A stretch of DNA of 64,000 nt from Flaccisagitta enflata. Its lineage: Eukaryota; Chaetognatha; Sagittoidea; Aphragmophora. The notes under the pieces are model-generated. The model saw nothing but the letters and a program-made list of their open reading frames with translations, was not told where the DNA came from and made no database searches. The stretch covers positions 55,986,001-56,050,000 of the forward strand of contig OZ231127.1 in assembly GCA_965153355.1 (NCBI GenBank). The letters are read 5' to 3'. The translations under genes were made by a program, and so were the position numbers. Shown here piece by piece: positions 46,735 to 58,012 of this stretch (its first letter is position 1; each line of letters opens with the position of its first letter).

Positions 46735-47170
46735 TCATTGTTGTTGTCATTGTCGTTGTTGCTGATATAGCCTATTTTGTTGCTGTTGTTGTCATTGTCA
46801 TTATCATTATTGATATAGTTCCAATATCATCGGTGTTTTTGGTGTCGCCGCTGCTATCGCCATTGCTGTTTCCATATGTTTTGCCGTAATTGTCGCCACA
46901 GCGGTCCCCATAGCTGTCGCCGCAGCTGTCGCCGCAGCTGTCGCCGCAGCGGTCGCCGCAGCTGTCGCCGCAGCATCGCTGGCCGCAGCTGTCGCCGCAG
47001 CTGTTGCCATTATTGACGCAGTCGTTGACACTCATTGATCTGTGATTGTTGATGCTGCTGTTTGTTGTTGTTGTTATTGTTGTTGTTGATGTGGTTGTTG
47101 TTGCCGCTGTTGTTGTTGTTGTTGTTGTTGTTGTGGTTGTTGTTGTTGTCCTTGTTGTGGCTGTTGCTGT
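46735..47170 (+). repeat. (TTG)n arrays around a 12-bp GTCGCCGCAGCT minisatellite
   Basis: GTTGTCATT/GTTGTT arrays lie at 46735-46810 and 47055-47170. Between them (46915-47005) about seven copies of GTCGCCGCAGCT or close variants occur. One minus-strand frame reads Ala-Ala-Thr repeats and another Gly-Asp-Ser-Cys repeats. No frame looks like a real protein. Confidence 0.9.
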
Positions 47171-47630
47171 TCCTGATGTCTTCAGCACTGCCCAGCTCAA
47201 TCGCAATTGAATCCATCTGTAAAAGAAAGAAGACAGCGGCAGACAAACCCCAGCAGAATCTTGTCTATCGGCGTTTGGTTCATCCCTATAGAAACAGTGA
47301 AGGATAGAAACATACCGGCAACGGCCTGAAAGAAACAGGCCGTTAATGTTGAATAGCCCGATGGTTTCAAGGTAAAAATTCCTTGAAGGAAGTTTGGTAG
47401 AAATGTTCATGCTGCCAGCACTGCACTGAGGGATGATTCTTTGGATTGGTGTTGTAATTGTTGTTTTTGTTGTTTGATGCACTATAAGATGGCTTTTTTC
47501 ATTGTTGTGTCATTGTTTTTTCCATTAGTGATGATTTCATTGTTGAAAATGTTAATTTGTCGAAAAAAATGTCATTGTCATTTCTGTTATTGTTGTCGTT
47601 GTTGCAGAATAAGGGCCACTTAGGTTGTGA
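47171..47630. other. Unannotated; 3' flank of the ORF1 gene
   Basis: A hairpin AACGGCCTG-AAAGAAA-CAGGCCGTT lies at 47320-47344. No poly(A) tail or RT-coding sequence follows the ORF1 stop on the minus strand. Confidence 0.5.
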
Positions 47631-48668
47631 TCAAAGAGGCCGAAAAGCCAAAGCTCTTGATCCACGTCCACCAATAACTTTCCAAATTTTTGTAAGCTTT
47701 TCCTCTGGTGATAGGCCTTCATTCCTTTTGACAGCTTCTTGTCGGAGAAGAAGCTCATTTGTTTTCTCTTCAGCGCACTGCATTTTTGTCAAATCATGGG
47801 TGATGCTCACTCCTTTCCATTTTTCGTTGCCTTTAAGCATTTTTGCTTTGGCTAAGATATCATTTTTGATAATGGCATTTGGCAGTTTGATGACAAGTGG
47901 TCGGTAATTTTGACTGTTGTACTTCCCAACTCTGAAGCATTGATATTCATCACTTGTGATAACAGTTCCAAGATCATGAAAAAGGTCATCAACAACTTCT
48001 TCATTAAGGGCTTCATTGCCTTCCCCTAGACCAAAGATAATCAAGTTGTTCTTTTTTCGTTCCCTTTGATGGAATTCATTTGGAGCAGATGAGAGGATTT
48101 GTGGTGACACGGCAGAATTTTTTCTTAATTCATCCATTCCTGTCTCTAATTTTGCGACAAGATCTTTCAAATTCTCAAAATCATCCTTTGATGATTGATC
48201 ATGCTTTTGCTTTTCTTCCTGCCACATCCGTTCAACATTCATGATTCTTTTATCCTGATCTTCCAAACAATTTCTAGATGCTGCCAGTTGAGCTTCCAGA
48301 CTTTTTATTTCTTGCTTCAACAAGTTTTGCCCCTCGTTCATTTCTACCTGCTCCTTTGCAATGTCTAAAAGGTGAGAGGCCCAATGCTTCTTCATTGCTT
48401 CAGCTGCTATTCCCCCATTGTCAAGAACTGCCTTGGTAACAGCCTTGGACACCATGCTGTTAACTTTCTCACTGATACCTTCCATCAAGTCGTTCACCTT
48501 CCCACCAACAGATGAAATTTCCTTACGCATATCAGCAAAAACAGAATTTGTCACCTCCTGAATCGTTTTCACCTGAGACAATTCCTTTCTCAGATTCTCA
48601 ATACTGTTCTCTTCAGCTGGGGTTGTTTCAACATCAATTTTTTGTTTTCCTTTCCCTTTTGGAGGCAT
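47631..48668 (-). CDS. LINE ORF1-type nucleic-acid-binding protein (345 aa), without ORF2
   Basis: A basic N-terminus (MPPKGKGKQK) precedes a long, helix-forming, heptad-like region at about 20-185 (ENLRKELSQVKTIQEVTN; LLKQEIKSLEAQL; ENLKDLVAKLETGMDELRK), expected to be coiled coil. At about 206-285 comes an RRM-like segment starting NNLIIFGLGEGNE, with YQCFRVGKY and RPLVIKLPN. A basic C-terminal domain (about 286-345) ends GSRALAFRPL. This order (coiled coil, RRM, C-terminal domain) is that of LINE ORF1 chaperones, which trimerise and coat element RNA. The frame is intact, yet no endonuclease/RT follows within the next 900 bp on the minus strand. It could be a truncated LINE, a half-LINE like mammalian HAL1, or a co-opted gene. 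Met at 48668 is the first in frame. Confidence 0.8.
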   Translation of the reverse strand: MPPKGKGKQKIDVETTPAEENSIENLRKELSQVKTIQEVTNSVFADMRKEISSVGGKVNDLMEGISEKVNSMVSKAVTKAVLDNGGIAAEAMKKHWASHLLDIAKEQVEMNEGQNLLKQEIKSLEAQLAASRNCLEDQDKRIMNVERMWQEEKQKHDQSSKDDFENLKDLVAKLETGMDELRKNSAVSPQILSSAPNEFHQRERKKNNLIIFGLGEGNEALNEEVVDDLFHDLGTVITSDEYQCFRVGKYNSQNYRPLVIKLPNAIIKNDILAKAKMLKGNEKWKGVSITHDLTKMQCAEEKTNELLLRQEAVKRNEGLSPEEKLTKIWKVIGGRGSRALAFRPL

Positions 48669-49795
48669 TTTCTTTATTTCAATTTCTTAAAGGCTGGCAA
48701 AAACGATTTTGTCCCAAAGTGCCAAATTAAAGTTCGTGTGAAAGGAAAGAAACCCGGTCAACGGTGGAATGGAATTTCGATTTGATTTGATTGTTTTGGT
48801 TAAGAAATGGCAAGAAAAAAAAAAAGATTCAGATTTGATTGAGGGAGGAAACATTTTTAGGGCAAAAAGACAATGAAGATGGGAGAGTTGAACGTGGAGA
48901 TTGAGATATGTTGTAGAGCAGAATTTATTACGTATGCATGTGAAATTTTGAGAAAATCCGTTAAAGTTTTTTGCCGTTCTCTTAATTTTTTACGGAGCAC
49001 GGAGAAAAACGTGTTTCAGGATTCCAGTCGATTTTTTTTTTAAGTGTAAGCAGAAATTTGCTAAAAACCATCATTTTCCTGCTTGTTTCCATGTGAATCG
49101 CATAGTTCAAATAACTTTTTTGGTCAGAATATGATAATAAGGTAAACACCAAGTGTCTTTAAAGACAAGTTGTCTACTAAAAGCATTCCAGCTTTGTTAT
49201 TGTCCTGATAATGATGCAAAAAGTAGGGTGAAACACTTAATTTTCCTTCAAAAATTCGCCGTCATAAGTAAATGGCGTGTGAGGCGGCAAGAAGAGTGAT
49301 GAAACAGGCTCATCAAATACCAAAGCAACAAAGCGTAGCGGATGGACAGGCCGAATCGGCAGGTTATAGTTCGCGTGCTCGCGGCTGAAAAAGGGGATCG
49401 ACACAAACGGAGAGAATTGGATATAAACACGTACACTCCACTTCCACCTTCAACGCAAATTTGTCTCCACAAGTCTGTTACATCAATACTAAAATACTGA
49501 CTGTGCTCATGTGATATATATATATATATATAAGCACCCACTTAGTAAGACAGCACCAGTCGGGAGTCGGTGCCAGGGTCTCACGCCGAGCTTTTTTTCT
49601 CAAAGAAGACGAGAGACACACAATGTCGTGGGGAAATAAGAGTACAGTAGATGTCGTCTAGTCTTGGGAATGTAGGGGCGGGTGTTCATATTTTGAAGGT
49701 GCGGGGCGCGATCCGCCTCAGAAGGTCAGGTAGCTTGTTGGAAGGAAGGGAACAACAATAGAGGGAAAGGGGAGCGTGAAAGAAAAGAAAAAAAA

Positions 49796-49796
<1 letters not shown>
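48669..49796. other. Unannotated stretch
   Basis: GGCAGGTTATAGTTCGCGTG then CTCGCGGCTGAAAAA at 49360-49393 resembles a decayed GTCY-hairpin end. A short (TA)n lies at 49514-49531. No gene. Confidence 0.4.
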
Positions 49797-49851
<55 letters not shown>

Positions 49852-49965
49852 ACACACACAGACACATAGACACAAACACAGAGACAGTCAGACACAGACA
49901 GACACAGACTGACAGATAGACACGGACAGACAAAGAAAGACAGACATAGGCAGACACAGACAGAC
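49797..49965 (+). repeat. (GA)n then (CA)n/CAGA-rich tract
   Basis: GA at 49797-49848, CACACACACA, then degenerate GACACAGACAGACA to 49965. Confidence 0.93.
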
Positions 49966-51256
49966 ACACAAAAAGTTTTACAGACAGTGACAGACTGGTC
50001 AATCATTTTGTGACTTTCATCTTAGCGACATAACGTATTTCTTGTAATTACCATCTAGCTCATAAATATATGGACAGCTGGATGAAAATAAGCATATTGA
50101 CTCACTGAATGAAATATATATTTAAATGAATCAATTTTTAGTCATTATATGGTATTTTGATCTATCAACTGTTTTTGTTTCAAGTTTCTATCTGATTGGT
50201 CAATGATTTTTTAACTTAAATCAGTGTATCATTGATTTTTTTAAAATGCATCAAAAACCATTGATTTTTTTTTGTTTTTCTTTGATATAAGATGATTTTT
50301 GAGCAATATGTCAAACTACAGCCTTCAATTTTTTTAACATCCAAACAAATTAGTAAAAATGTGATCTAATGAGGTCAAGCAGAATGATTTTTGCCAATCC
50401 GTTTAGATTTAAGAGATCTTTCTTTATAGGTTGTCCTTTGTAGATATGAACTTAAAACCTCTGAATTCGATATTAGTAAAATGACAGTTTTTCTTCAAAA
50501 CGCTGTCATTTGAAAACAGATTGAGCTACTAAGCTCCGCTTGGTCTTGAATGGAAGATTTTTTGTCATATTTTATGGATCTGCTTTCATTTTTATATTGG
50601 ATATTGAAGTTTAGTTGCTATGATCATGAGTAGGTGTCCGTATATTTATGAGCAAGATAGTAGAGCCCCGGGCGCTTTTGAAATTGAAATGAAACATTAT
50701 TGTTTTAAACCTGCAATTAGCGCCCCTTATTCACTGAAGTCCAAATAACATATTATGAAATTTACACTTTTTGACAATTCTTTTAGAATAAAAATCAGTA
50801 AATCACTAGAAAAGAGAATATTTTGTTGCATTGCATCTAATTCTCATATGGTCTTTGCCAAACAATTGGATTTCCAGTGAAATTCCCATGATTTTTTTCA
50901 AAAAATCTCTCTTGTCATTAGCTCATTCTTTCTTGGAAAAGGAGGGGGGCGCTAATTAGAGGGGGGGGGCGATAAATGCAAGAAATATGGTACCCATAAG
51001 TCTATCTATTCCTTTTTGGTTCCTGTGGAGCAAAAAAAAACATGTTATTCTTTTCATTTTCTGTCTTTTTATCATTTTGCTTGCTAGGAATAAGAAAAAA
51101 ATTGAAAAGCTTTTCAGAAACTTGATGAGAGGAAATTGTGCACCTTGAAAGAATTTTAAAATATAAACGCCTCTATGGACAAACTCATAGCTTAAGTATC
51201 ATTCAAATAGAACAATCTGTATATTGCTTATGTGATACTTAGGCTCCAAAAAGTTG
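49966..51256. other. Unannotated AT-rich stretch
   Basis: GGGGCGCTAATTAG motifs at 50945-50970 are roughly inverted to AATTAGCGCCCC at about 50718, which suggests a decayed inverted repeat of about 300 bp. No gene. Confidence 0.4.
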
Positions 51257-53692
51257 GCAATGGGTAGGGGTGAGTCGAGCAATTAATTGCTCGACGATTA
51301 ATCGAGGAAAAATTTTGCATTGCTTGCTCGAGGAAAGCAAAAATCCTCGGAGGAAAAATTTTGTTCTAACAATCCAACCAAAGCATGGACAGACATGACT
51401 TATCATAGATATGCAGGAACACACATGAAAAGACAATAAGACAAAAATATTTTTGACAGACAGACGGATTGACGGAGCTCATAGATGGACTGATAAACCC
51501 TAAAAATCAAATAATGGTGATTCATCAAAATACTTCAAGGACTCAGTTTTAGAACTTAGTTACAAATATCATCTGATATCAAGCGTCATCTGACAAATTA
51601 AACCTACTCGCCTTTTCAAATTAAATCTCTTTAGCCGTCTCTTATTCTTAGTTGCTTGCACAAGACACTGACCTGCTCTGTCCGTCTGTCGGTTGGTGGG
51701 TCTGTCAGTCTGTCACATGTTTTACGTCATTTAAAGTCATTTTGAATTATTTCAATTTATTTTAATTTTTTGGTCTTGTAGTCTTAACAAATGCATACGA
51801 CTGTAAGGTGTTGGCCTTTTTCTTTGTCCATATGCATGTTTTATGTGCGTCTTTCAGCGTCTCTTTTGCACTCTCGCTTTCTTGCTCCCTCGCTCATTTT
51901 ATTCCTCTGTCTTTCTCTAGCTATGCCACCCAAAACATCACACCAATGACAAATCAGGGTTCCCTAAACCTTAATCCGTAGCGATTTTTTTTTTGGGGGG
52001 GGGGGGATGTCTGATTTTGGCACTAAGATATATTGAAGTATTATGATATAGCGTGATACTTCAGTACTGCAAAATACTTCGATAGTGCAAAATACTTCGA
52101 GTACAATTAAGCTGCCTAGGATCATTTTACACGTGACTGCTTACTTTCCTCAGGAAAAACTTGAAGAAAGAATTCTTCGTAACTTCATTTTGTTTATAAA
52201 ACTGAAAAAAAGTATTAGTTTGTTTGTGGCCAACTTTGAAATATGAGTTGTGCAACATTTTGTAATAATTTAAACTAACCATAAATTTCATAGTGTAAAA
52301 ATAAAGAAAAAAACTAACCAAAATCAAAAGTCACCTATTTCTGTAAAACATAAGCTTCCATTACATATGCACACAAAACCAAATTTGAGCACTTGACCCA
52401 TTTAATGTGGTTGTTGAAACTAGTATCCAAAAACCCTTGGAAATGTGTTTTTTGAACAGTCATAAGCCTTTTGTCTTAAGAAACAATATTTGAATTAGAA
52501 AATGATATTAAAATTTTTTGAGGGGGCTATGATGATGTAACCTTTGACTAGTGCTGACTTCTGGCATTGGATGGGTTTTCCAACTCAGCTACAGTGGGGT
52601 TCGTGGAATAACAGCCTTAACTGGAGGAAGGTATTTAAGTGTCTTAATTTCATTTGACAAACTTGATATTTAGAATATAAGTTGTTCACTTGATGCTTTT
52701 GTCCCTGAGTTTTTCGGTTGCTATGGAAACCAAAATTATTTTTTTGAACATTTATAACAACTAGAATATTGATATTTTGACAAATATTATCAGGGAACAT
52801 TGCTCAGAATTAAATTTGCTACAACTTTCCCACAGTATGTCCTGTAAGAATATTGCTCGTTTAGCCGTTGCTAGGGAGCATCATTTAGCGGTTGCTAGGT
52901 GTGATGCCCCCTAGCAACGGCCAAACGAGCAATATTCTTACAGAACATACTGTGGGAAAGTTGTAGCAAATTTAATTTTGAGCAATGTTCCCTGACAATA
53001 TTTCTCAGAATATTGATATTTTAGTGGTTATAAATGTTTGAAAAAATTTTTTTCCAGCAACCATAAAACTCAGGGACAAAAAACATCAAAATTTCAAATA
53101 TCAAGTTTGTCAAATGAAAATAAGACACTTAAATACCTTCCTTAATTGTATTTCCAACTCAGCTAATTATAAAGATATAAACCCAATTGAAAAATTGGAA
53201 CTAGAGGTAGTCCAAGTCCCCAGTTTTGGTCCTTTCCTTCAATTTAGGGGGGCTGGGACATGGAGAATTTTTACTAAAGGGGGTAAGGTTACAATTTTTC
53301 TAAATGATTAAAGGGAAAAAGGCCTTCATCTTCTAAGAAGATATATCATGGGATGATAGGTCTCCATGATGGGTAAAAAACTCATTCATATTCAGAATAT
53401 AGAAGTTAAGAAGTTAAGAATATATATTTAGAAAAATATAAAACCTTTATCAAGAATTTTGAAACATTATTCTATAAACGTTATTCTATAAAGTTTTTAA
53501 GAAAAACAAGTCCCATTGTGTTACCATTTCTTTCTTTTTAGAACTAATGGGTAGAATAGTTATCTATAATCAATTATAGAATGCTGAAAAAAAATCCTCG
53601 AAAATGCTCGAGGATTCCTCGAGGAATTAGGATTTTTGGCGATTAATCATCGAGGAAAAATATCAAATCCTCGACTCAGCCCTAGCAATGGG
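51257..53692. mobile_element. Non-autonomous hAT-like DNA element, 2420 bp plus 8-bp TSDs
   Basis: A perfect 8-bp direct repeat GCAATGGG flanks the element (51257-51264 and 53685-53692). Its ends are TAGGGGTGAGTCGAGCAATT and, inverted, TAGGGCTGAGTCGAGGATTT. An 8-bp duplication and TIRs of TAGGG/CAGGG type are the signature of hAT transposons. Subterminal TCGAGGA and GATTAATCG/CGATTAATC motifs repeat near both ends, as transposase sites often do. No transposase ORF is present. A foldback (52624-53142) sits inside. Confidence 0.85.
52624..53142. mobile_element. Foldback element E (about 520 bp) inside the hAT-like element
   Basis: GGAAGGTATTTAAGTGTCTT on the left is mirrored by AAGACACTTAAATACCTTCC. 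GGGAACATTGCTCAGAATTA pairs with TAATTTTGAGCAATGTTCCC. AGAATATTGCTCGTTTAGCC pairs with GGCCAAACGAGCAATATTCT. The loop contains GTTGCTAGG duplications. The 15-mer TTTCCAACTCAGCTA occurs on both sides (52577-52591 and 53151-53165). Confidence 0.9.
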
Positions 53693-53869
53693 GCATGGCA
53701 TCTTAGGAAAAATGTTTTAGTCTAAAAATGTAAGATTAACCACTCTTTCAGCAAAGATTTTTGATTTATTGAATAACGCAAATTGCCAAACCAACCCTCG
53801 AATCGAATCTGTCACCTTTGAATACAGGTCAGCATCATCAAAGACTTGTCCTATATATACCAGGTGGAC
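53693..53869. other. Unannotated stretch
   Basis: Nothing recognised. Confidence 0.4.
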
Positions 53870-54366
53870 ATAAATAAGGTAGCTCTGTATCTGAATAAAA
53901 GAAAAACTGTATCTAACTGTTTATTATGTGAATATTTGAAATGATGAATCTCTGAATTTGTATATATGATTGAAATACATAAATTTGAATTATGTATGAT
54001 AAACCAAAATAATTTTTTTCTGAGCATTATTGCCTGTTTATAACTAAAAGTGATAATTAGTTACTATTACTGTTTTGGATGTGCATTTGGTTTTTTACTT
54101 AAAAAGTCTTAGTTTTTGTAGTTTCCTAAGACCCACTTTTATTCAACTATCTTTATTCTGAAATAGATTCTATTAAAATCATTGATTTCTAATCAAATTT
54201 AAGCAAAATTCTTCAAGTGGTCCCTAATTCAATTCAGTTTTTTAAAGATAAAATGAAAAATATTGATCCTTATGAAAAATGTTTATAATGGAACATGTAG
54301 GCCACGATCATATCTAAGTAGCTAAAAAAATTTTTTTTACTTAAGAGAATTTTAAAGACCACCCGT
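53870..54366 (+). mobile_element. MITE B, copy 2 (497 bp), flanked by TA
   Basis: CCAGGTGGACATAAATAAGG then TAGCTCTGTATCTGAATAAA through ATTTTAAAGACCACCCGT follows copy 1 (24481-25020) in the same order and orientation. TA lies outside each end. It is shorter at the right: the inner TIR segment AGCTACCTTTTT is deleted. Confidence 0.88.
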
Positions 54367-54581
54367 TATCAAACAAAATTTTGATTTCTATACCCCATAA
54401 TCAACCTTTTAAAACATGAGCATTGAACTTACACTATTTCATTTTACATGCATATGTAATATTCTAGTTACAAGTTTCCCCGTATTCCAAGTCTAGACGA
54501 CATCAACTGTATGCAATAGACCAAAAGAAAAGAGGGCAAGCAAACCGAAAGAAAGGAAGGCTCCGAGGGAAAAAGCAAAGA
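54367..54581. other. Unannotated stretch
   Basis: Nothing recognised. Confidence 0.4.
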
Positions 54582-54653
54582 GAGAAGAAGAAGAAGAAGA
54601 AGAAGATGAAGAAGAAGAAGAAGAAGAAGAAGAAGAAGAAGAAGAAGAAGAAG

Positions 54654-54684
<31 letters not shown>

Positions 54685-54850
54685 TGAAGAAAAAGAAAAA
54701 GAAAAAGAAAAAGGAAATGAAAAAGAAGAAGAAAAAGAAAAAGAAAAAGAAAAAGAAAAAGAAAAAGAAAAAGAAAAAGAAAGGGAAGGGGTAAAAGAAG
54801 AAGAAGAAGAATTGGAGGAGAAAGATGAAGAAAAAAAAAAGAAAGAGAAG
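54582..54850 (+). repeat. (GAA)n and (AAAAAG)n arrays
   Basis: GAA at 54585-54680, then GAAAAA/AAAAAG hexamers at 54688-54780 and GAAGAA to 54840. The leader sequence seen at 1598 and 3236 is absent here. Confidence 0.96.
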
Positions 54851-56394
54851 AATACGTAAATAATGATTTTTTTCATCCAAGTTAGCCTCAGAGGTATCTC
54901 AATCTCCTGTTTAAAGAATGTTGTACATCGAAATTTCGATTTAGCATTATTCTTTTGCAGCTTATATGATGAAATGTCGTAACCAGGTGAACTACATCAT
55001 TTCCTTCCCATCCACAAACATGCTAACATTACAGGGGCCTGTAGAGGCCTATACACCCTATACAAAGTAAAGGGGCCCGGGGCTCAGGGGGGCCCGGAGG
55101 GCCTCTTTAATTGTCATAGAGATGAAGAGGGAAAAGGGAGAAAAGAAAGAAGTAGGGAAAAAAAAAGGAAAGTTTTCGCCCCAATGTAAACCAACGCCCC
55201 TGAGGGAGTGGTTTGTAAAACCAAGCCCTGAGTTAATGATACAAATGCTGAAAACTCTTTCAAAATACTAAAACTTTTTTTTCTATTTTTGTTATAGATC
55301 AAAGTACTTAGTTCAACACTTGGATTTTCTTCTTCAAATAGAGTGTATAGAGATTGAAAAGTAATACATAAAAAACTATATGTGCTATAGGCGGTCTGCA
55401 GTTGCGCCAAAACTAGGGGGCCCATATTTTTGGATTGTATTGGGGCCCGAAGTTTCTCTGCTGGCTCCTGTGCTAACAGTTACTGATTTTTTTTTCTTTT
55501 CTTTTTTCTATTTTGTGCATAGCCGCCCCTTCAGCCTTCGCATCCCACTCATGCGGGGACGACGGACGCTGCCGCGCATTCAGCCTCGTTCTAGATCTAG
55601 GAAGTCGTTGACATTGATGGCGGTTGCATGACGCGGCTCAAAATGACATCTATGATCAAAATGGATTCGTGTCAGACTCGGGGGCTTTTGCATCCGGCTA
55701 AACCTATTCTACCCTCCCCACCCTTGCCCTCCTAACCTCCTTACCTCCCCTTCCCACCCCCTACCCCCCACCAACGCCACCCCTCTCCTCTCGACCATTT
55801 TGCCTCGACGCGCCAACGCTCGAACAAAAGGGGAAATGAAAGTCAACCGCGTCACGGACGGCCATCACAATCGTGACCGATTTTAGAAAATCCAGACCGT
55901 TTTTGGAAATGTAGGCCAACCTCTCCTGGTGATTGTACTCAGAGTCACGCTCAGAGTCGGGCTAAGAAATTCGCGTTGGTGGCCTTGGAGTCTCTCCTCC
56001 GACCAAGTTAATTTGGATTTGATGGGCCGTCGCGTTGGTAAATAGCAATTGGAACCGAACGCTCGATGGGTGGATTGTTTTAGCAAACTAGAACACGTCT
56101 TTTGATGTTTTATGTTTTTATTTCGTTTGTTTGGTTTTTGCAGAACAATTAAAAGGTCCAAACAATCTCATCAACCATCTACCGGAATCACTCGTAAAAG
56201 TATTTTGTACACATGCGTGCATATATTGATTCGCCAAAGCCGAGTTGCCTGTCTGCGGTTATATGAGCTGTGGAATATGTCTAGAATAACAAATGTGTAT
56301 GTGTATAATCACATCGCGTGTTGAGGAGTGAGGACGGAGAAATCCTTATGTCACAGCTTGAAATCAAGCAATTACTTTTTAGCGTACAAGCAGA
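54851..56394. other. Unannotated; GC-rich patch at 55500-55870
   Basis: GGGGCCCGGGGCTCAGGGGG at 55072-55095 recalls 5575-5600. Positions 55540-55860 are GC- and C-rich with short ORFs on both strands, but no domain is recognised. A diverged exon cannot be excluded. Confidence 0.35.
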
Positions 56395-56982
56395 GGCAGT
56401 GATAAACAAGTCATCCAAAGATCGCACATGGTCAGCGGTACCCGATACCCTGCTTGGAGTGATCAGCTCAAGAAGTGGAGTGAGAGCAGGGCAGCGGCCA
56501 CAAAGGGCCGATGTCTTGTAGGACACAGGGGTGAATTTCCTTACGTCCTGAAAAGGCAAATTTCAGGCCTTTGGGTTAATTTTCCATGATATTCAAAGGT
56601 AGTTTTACTTTTTTTTTCAATTCCTTGTTAATTCTTCATGATATTCAATGAGAATTTAATTTCATTTTCTTTTTTTTTATCAATTTTTCATATTATCCAA
56701 TTGGAATTATGCTTTTTTTTCATTTTTCTGTTAATTTTCCATGTTATTCAATGGGGGCTTTGCTTTTTTCTGTTTTTTTTTTTTTTTTTTGAATTTTCTA
56801 TGTTATTCAATGTGACAATGAGAAGTTTGCATTTTGTCATTTTCCCATGTTCAAAGGGAGTTTGAGAATTAAGAAGCTTGAGGGTGGGGAGATATACATA
56901 CGTACGGACGGACATGTGGATGTAAGGAAATTTACCCCTGTGTCCTACAGGACATCGGCCCTTTGGGGCCGCTGCCAAAAAA
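56395..56982 (+). mobile_element. GTACC-end element with a unique internal array of about 55 bp
   Basis: AAGTCATCCAAAGATCGCAC then ATGGTCAGCGGTACCCGATA, GCAGGGCAGCGGCCACAAAG then GGCCGATGTCTTGTAGGACA opens. CACCCCTGTGT..CCTACAGGACATCGGCCCTT then TGGGGCCGCTGCCAAAAAAG closes in inverted orientation. Between them lie about five units of GTTAATTTTCCATGATATTC then AATGGG followed by a T-run. This array is unrelated to the GAGCCTC arrays of other copies. Confidence 0.8.
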
Positions 56983-57035
56983 GGCTAACAAAGCAATTGG
57001 GCAGAATTAACAGCTGGCAGTTATGCTACAAGGCC

Positions 57036-57305
57036 AACACCTTTAAGTCACGTGCGGGACATAAATAACTTAGGATGACTTAGATTGACTTTAAATGATT
57101 CAAGATGACTTAAACTGCCTTATAAAGGCATAAAATGGTGCTAAATGACTTGAATGACTTAAAGTATTCAAAAAAGTAAAGTTTGATTACCAGACGGACA
57201 GACCAACAGATGGACAGACGGACAGACGGACGGACAGACGGACGGACGGACGGACGGACGGACGGATAAAGCGGGTATTAGAGTTGCGTACATGCGACTA
57301 AAAAT
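57036..57305 (+). mobile_element. Hairpin-ended element with 10-bp array and (GACG)n
   Basis: AAGTCACGTGCGGG at the left, ATGACTTAAA/GATTGACTTT units (57070-57170), then CAGACGGACAGACGGACGGA runs and TAGAGTTGCGTACATGCGAC, ending TAAAAA. It has the same layout as 45951-46527 with a different internal array. Confidence 0.65.
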
Positions 57306-57366
57306 TGAGTTGACTAGAGCCTACTGAGATCTAGGAAACTAAAGGGTGGCATAAGTGAAAAGATTT

Positions 57367-57638
57367 TTTAGTCGCGTGCTTCGCGACACTACACCCCGCT
57401 TTGTCCGTCAGTCGGTCGGTCGGTCGGTCGGTTGGTCGGTTGGTTGGTCGGTCGGTCGGTCGGTCGGTCGGTCGGTCGGTCGGTCGGTCGGTCGGTCGGT
57501 CGGTCGGTCCCCATTTTCCTTTTTTATGTTTTTGCGGTCTTTGGCCTCACTGCACTTGCCCAAGTGCTTTAGTAACTCAAATACTGCCCCCGCCCACCCG
57601 CACGCGACTAAGGTAGCCGTGTATCCGGCCTTGTTTTC
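57367..57638 (-). mobile_element. GTCY-hairpin element, long form, complete
   Basis: It starts TTTTAGTCGCGTGCTTCGCG then ACACTACACCCCGCTTTGTC. (GGTC)n covers about 95 bp (57412-57508). GCGGTCTTTGGCCTCACTGC, CTGCCCCCGCCCACCCGCAC then GCGACTAAGGTAGCCGTGTA follow, ending TCCGGCCTTGTTTTC. It has the longest GTCY run in the window. Confidence 0.9.
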
Positions 57639-57974
57639 TTCACAGTCATATACACGAGTTGGGCTAGTTTTTGAAAAAAAAATCGACTTTTTGAAATGTA
57701 GGGGAGGAATGAAGTTTTCCATTTTTGCTTTGCGGCAATTCTAGGAAGTTGAGCGGTTTTAGGGCTTGAATTATACATTTTTTGATGTTCGTAGCTAAGA
57801 AAGAGTTAATCTTTCTCTTTCAAATAGCGCCAACCAGAAGTCTCTACGATCATTAGTTTTGGCGTTATGAATTTTTTATTTTTTTATTTTTTTATTTTTT
57901 TGCAAAAATTGATAATTTTCATTGATCCCAATTTTTCAGCTATATGTAACAACAGGGAAAAGAAAACATGTTAC

Positions 57975-57975
<1 letters not shown>
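57639..57975. other. Unannotated stretch
   Basis: Short (TTTTTTA)n at 57866-57902. Nothing else. Confidence 0.4.

Positions 57976-58012
<37 letters not shown>

Noticed and set aside
46772-47482. 236-codon minus-strand ORF next to the ORF1 gene
   Set aside because: More than half is Thr/Asn- or Gly-Asp-Ser-Cys-type microsatellite translation. The unique N-terminal part shows no known domain.
51100-53700. Possible coding gene inside the hAT-like element
   Set aside because: ORFs are under 80 codons and show no transposase motif (no DDE/D context or hATC-type dimerisation segment).
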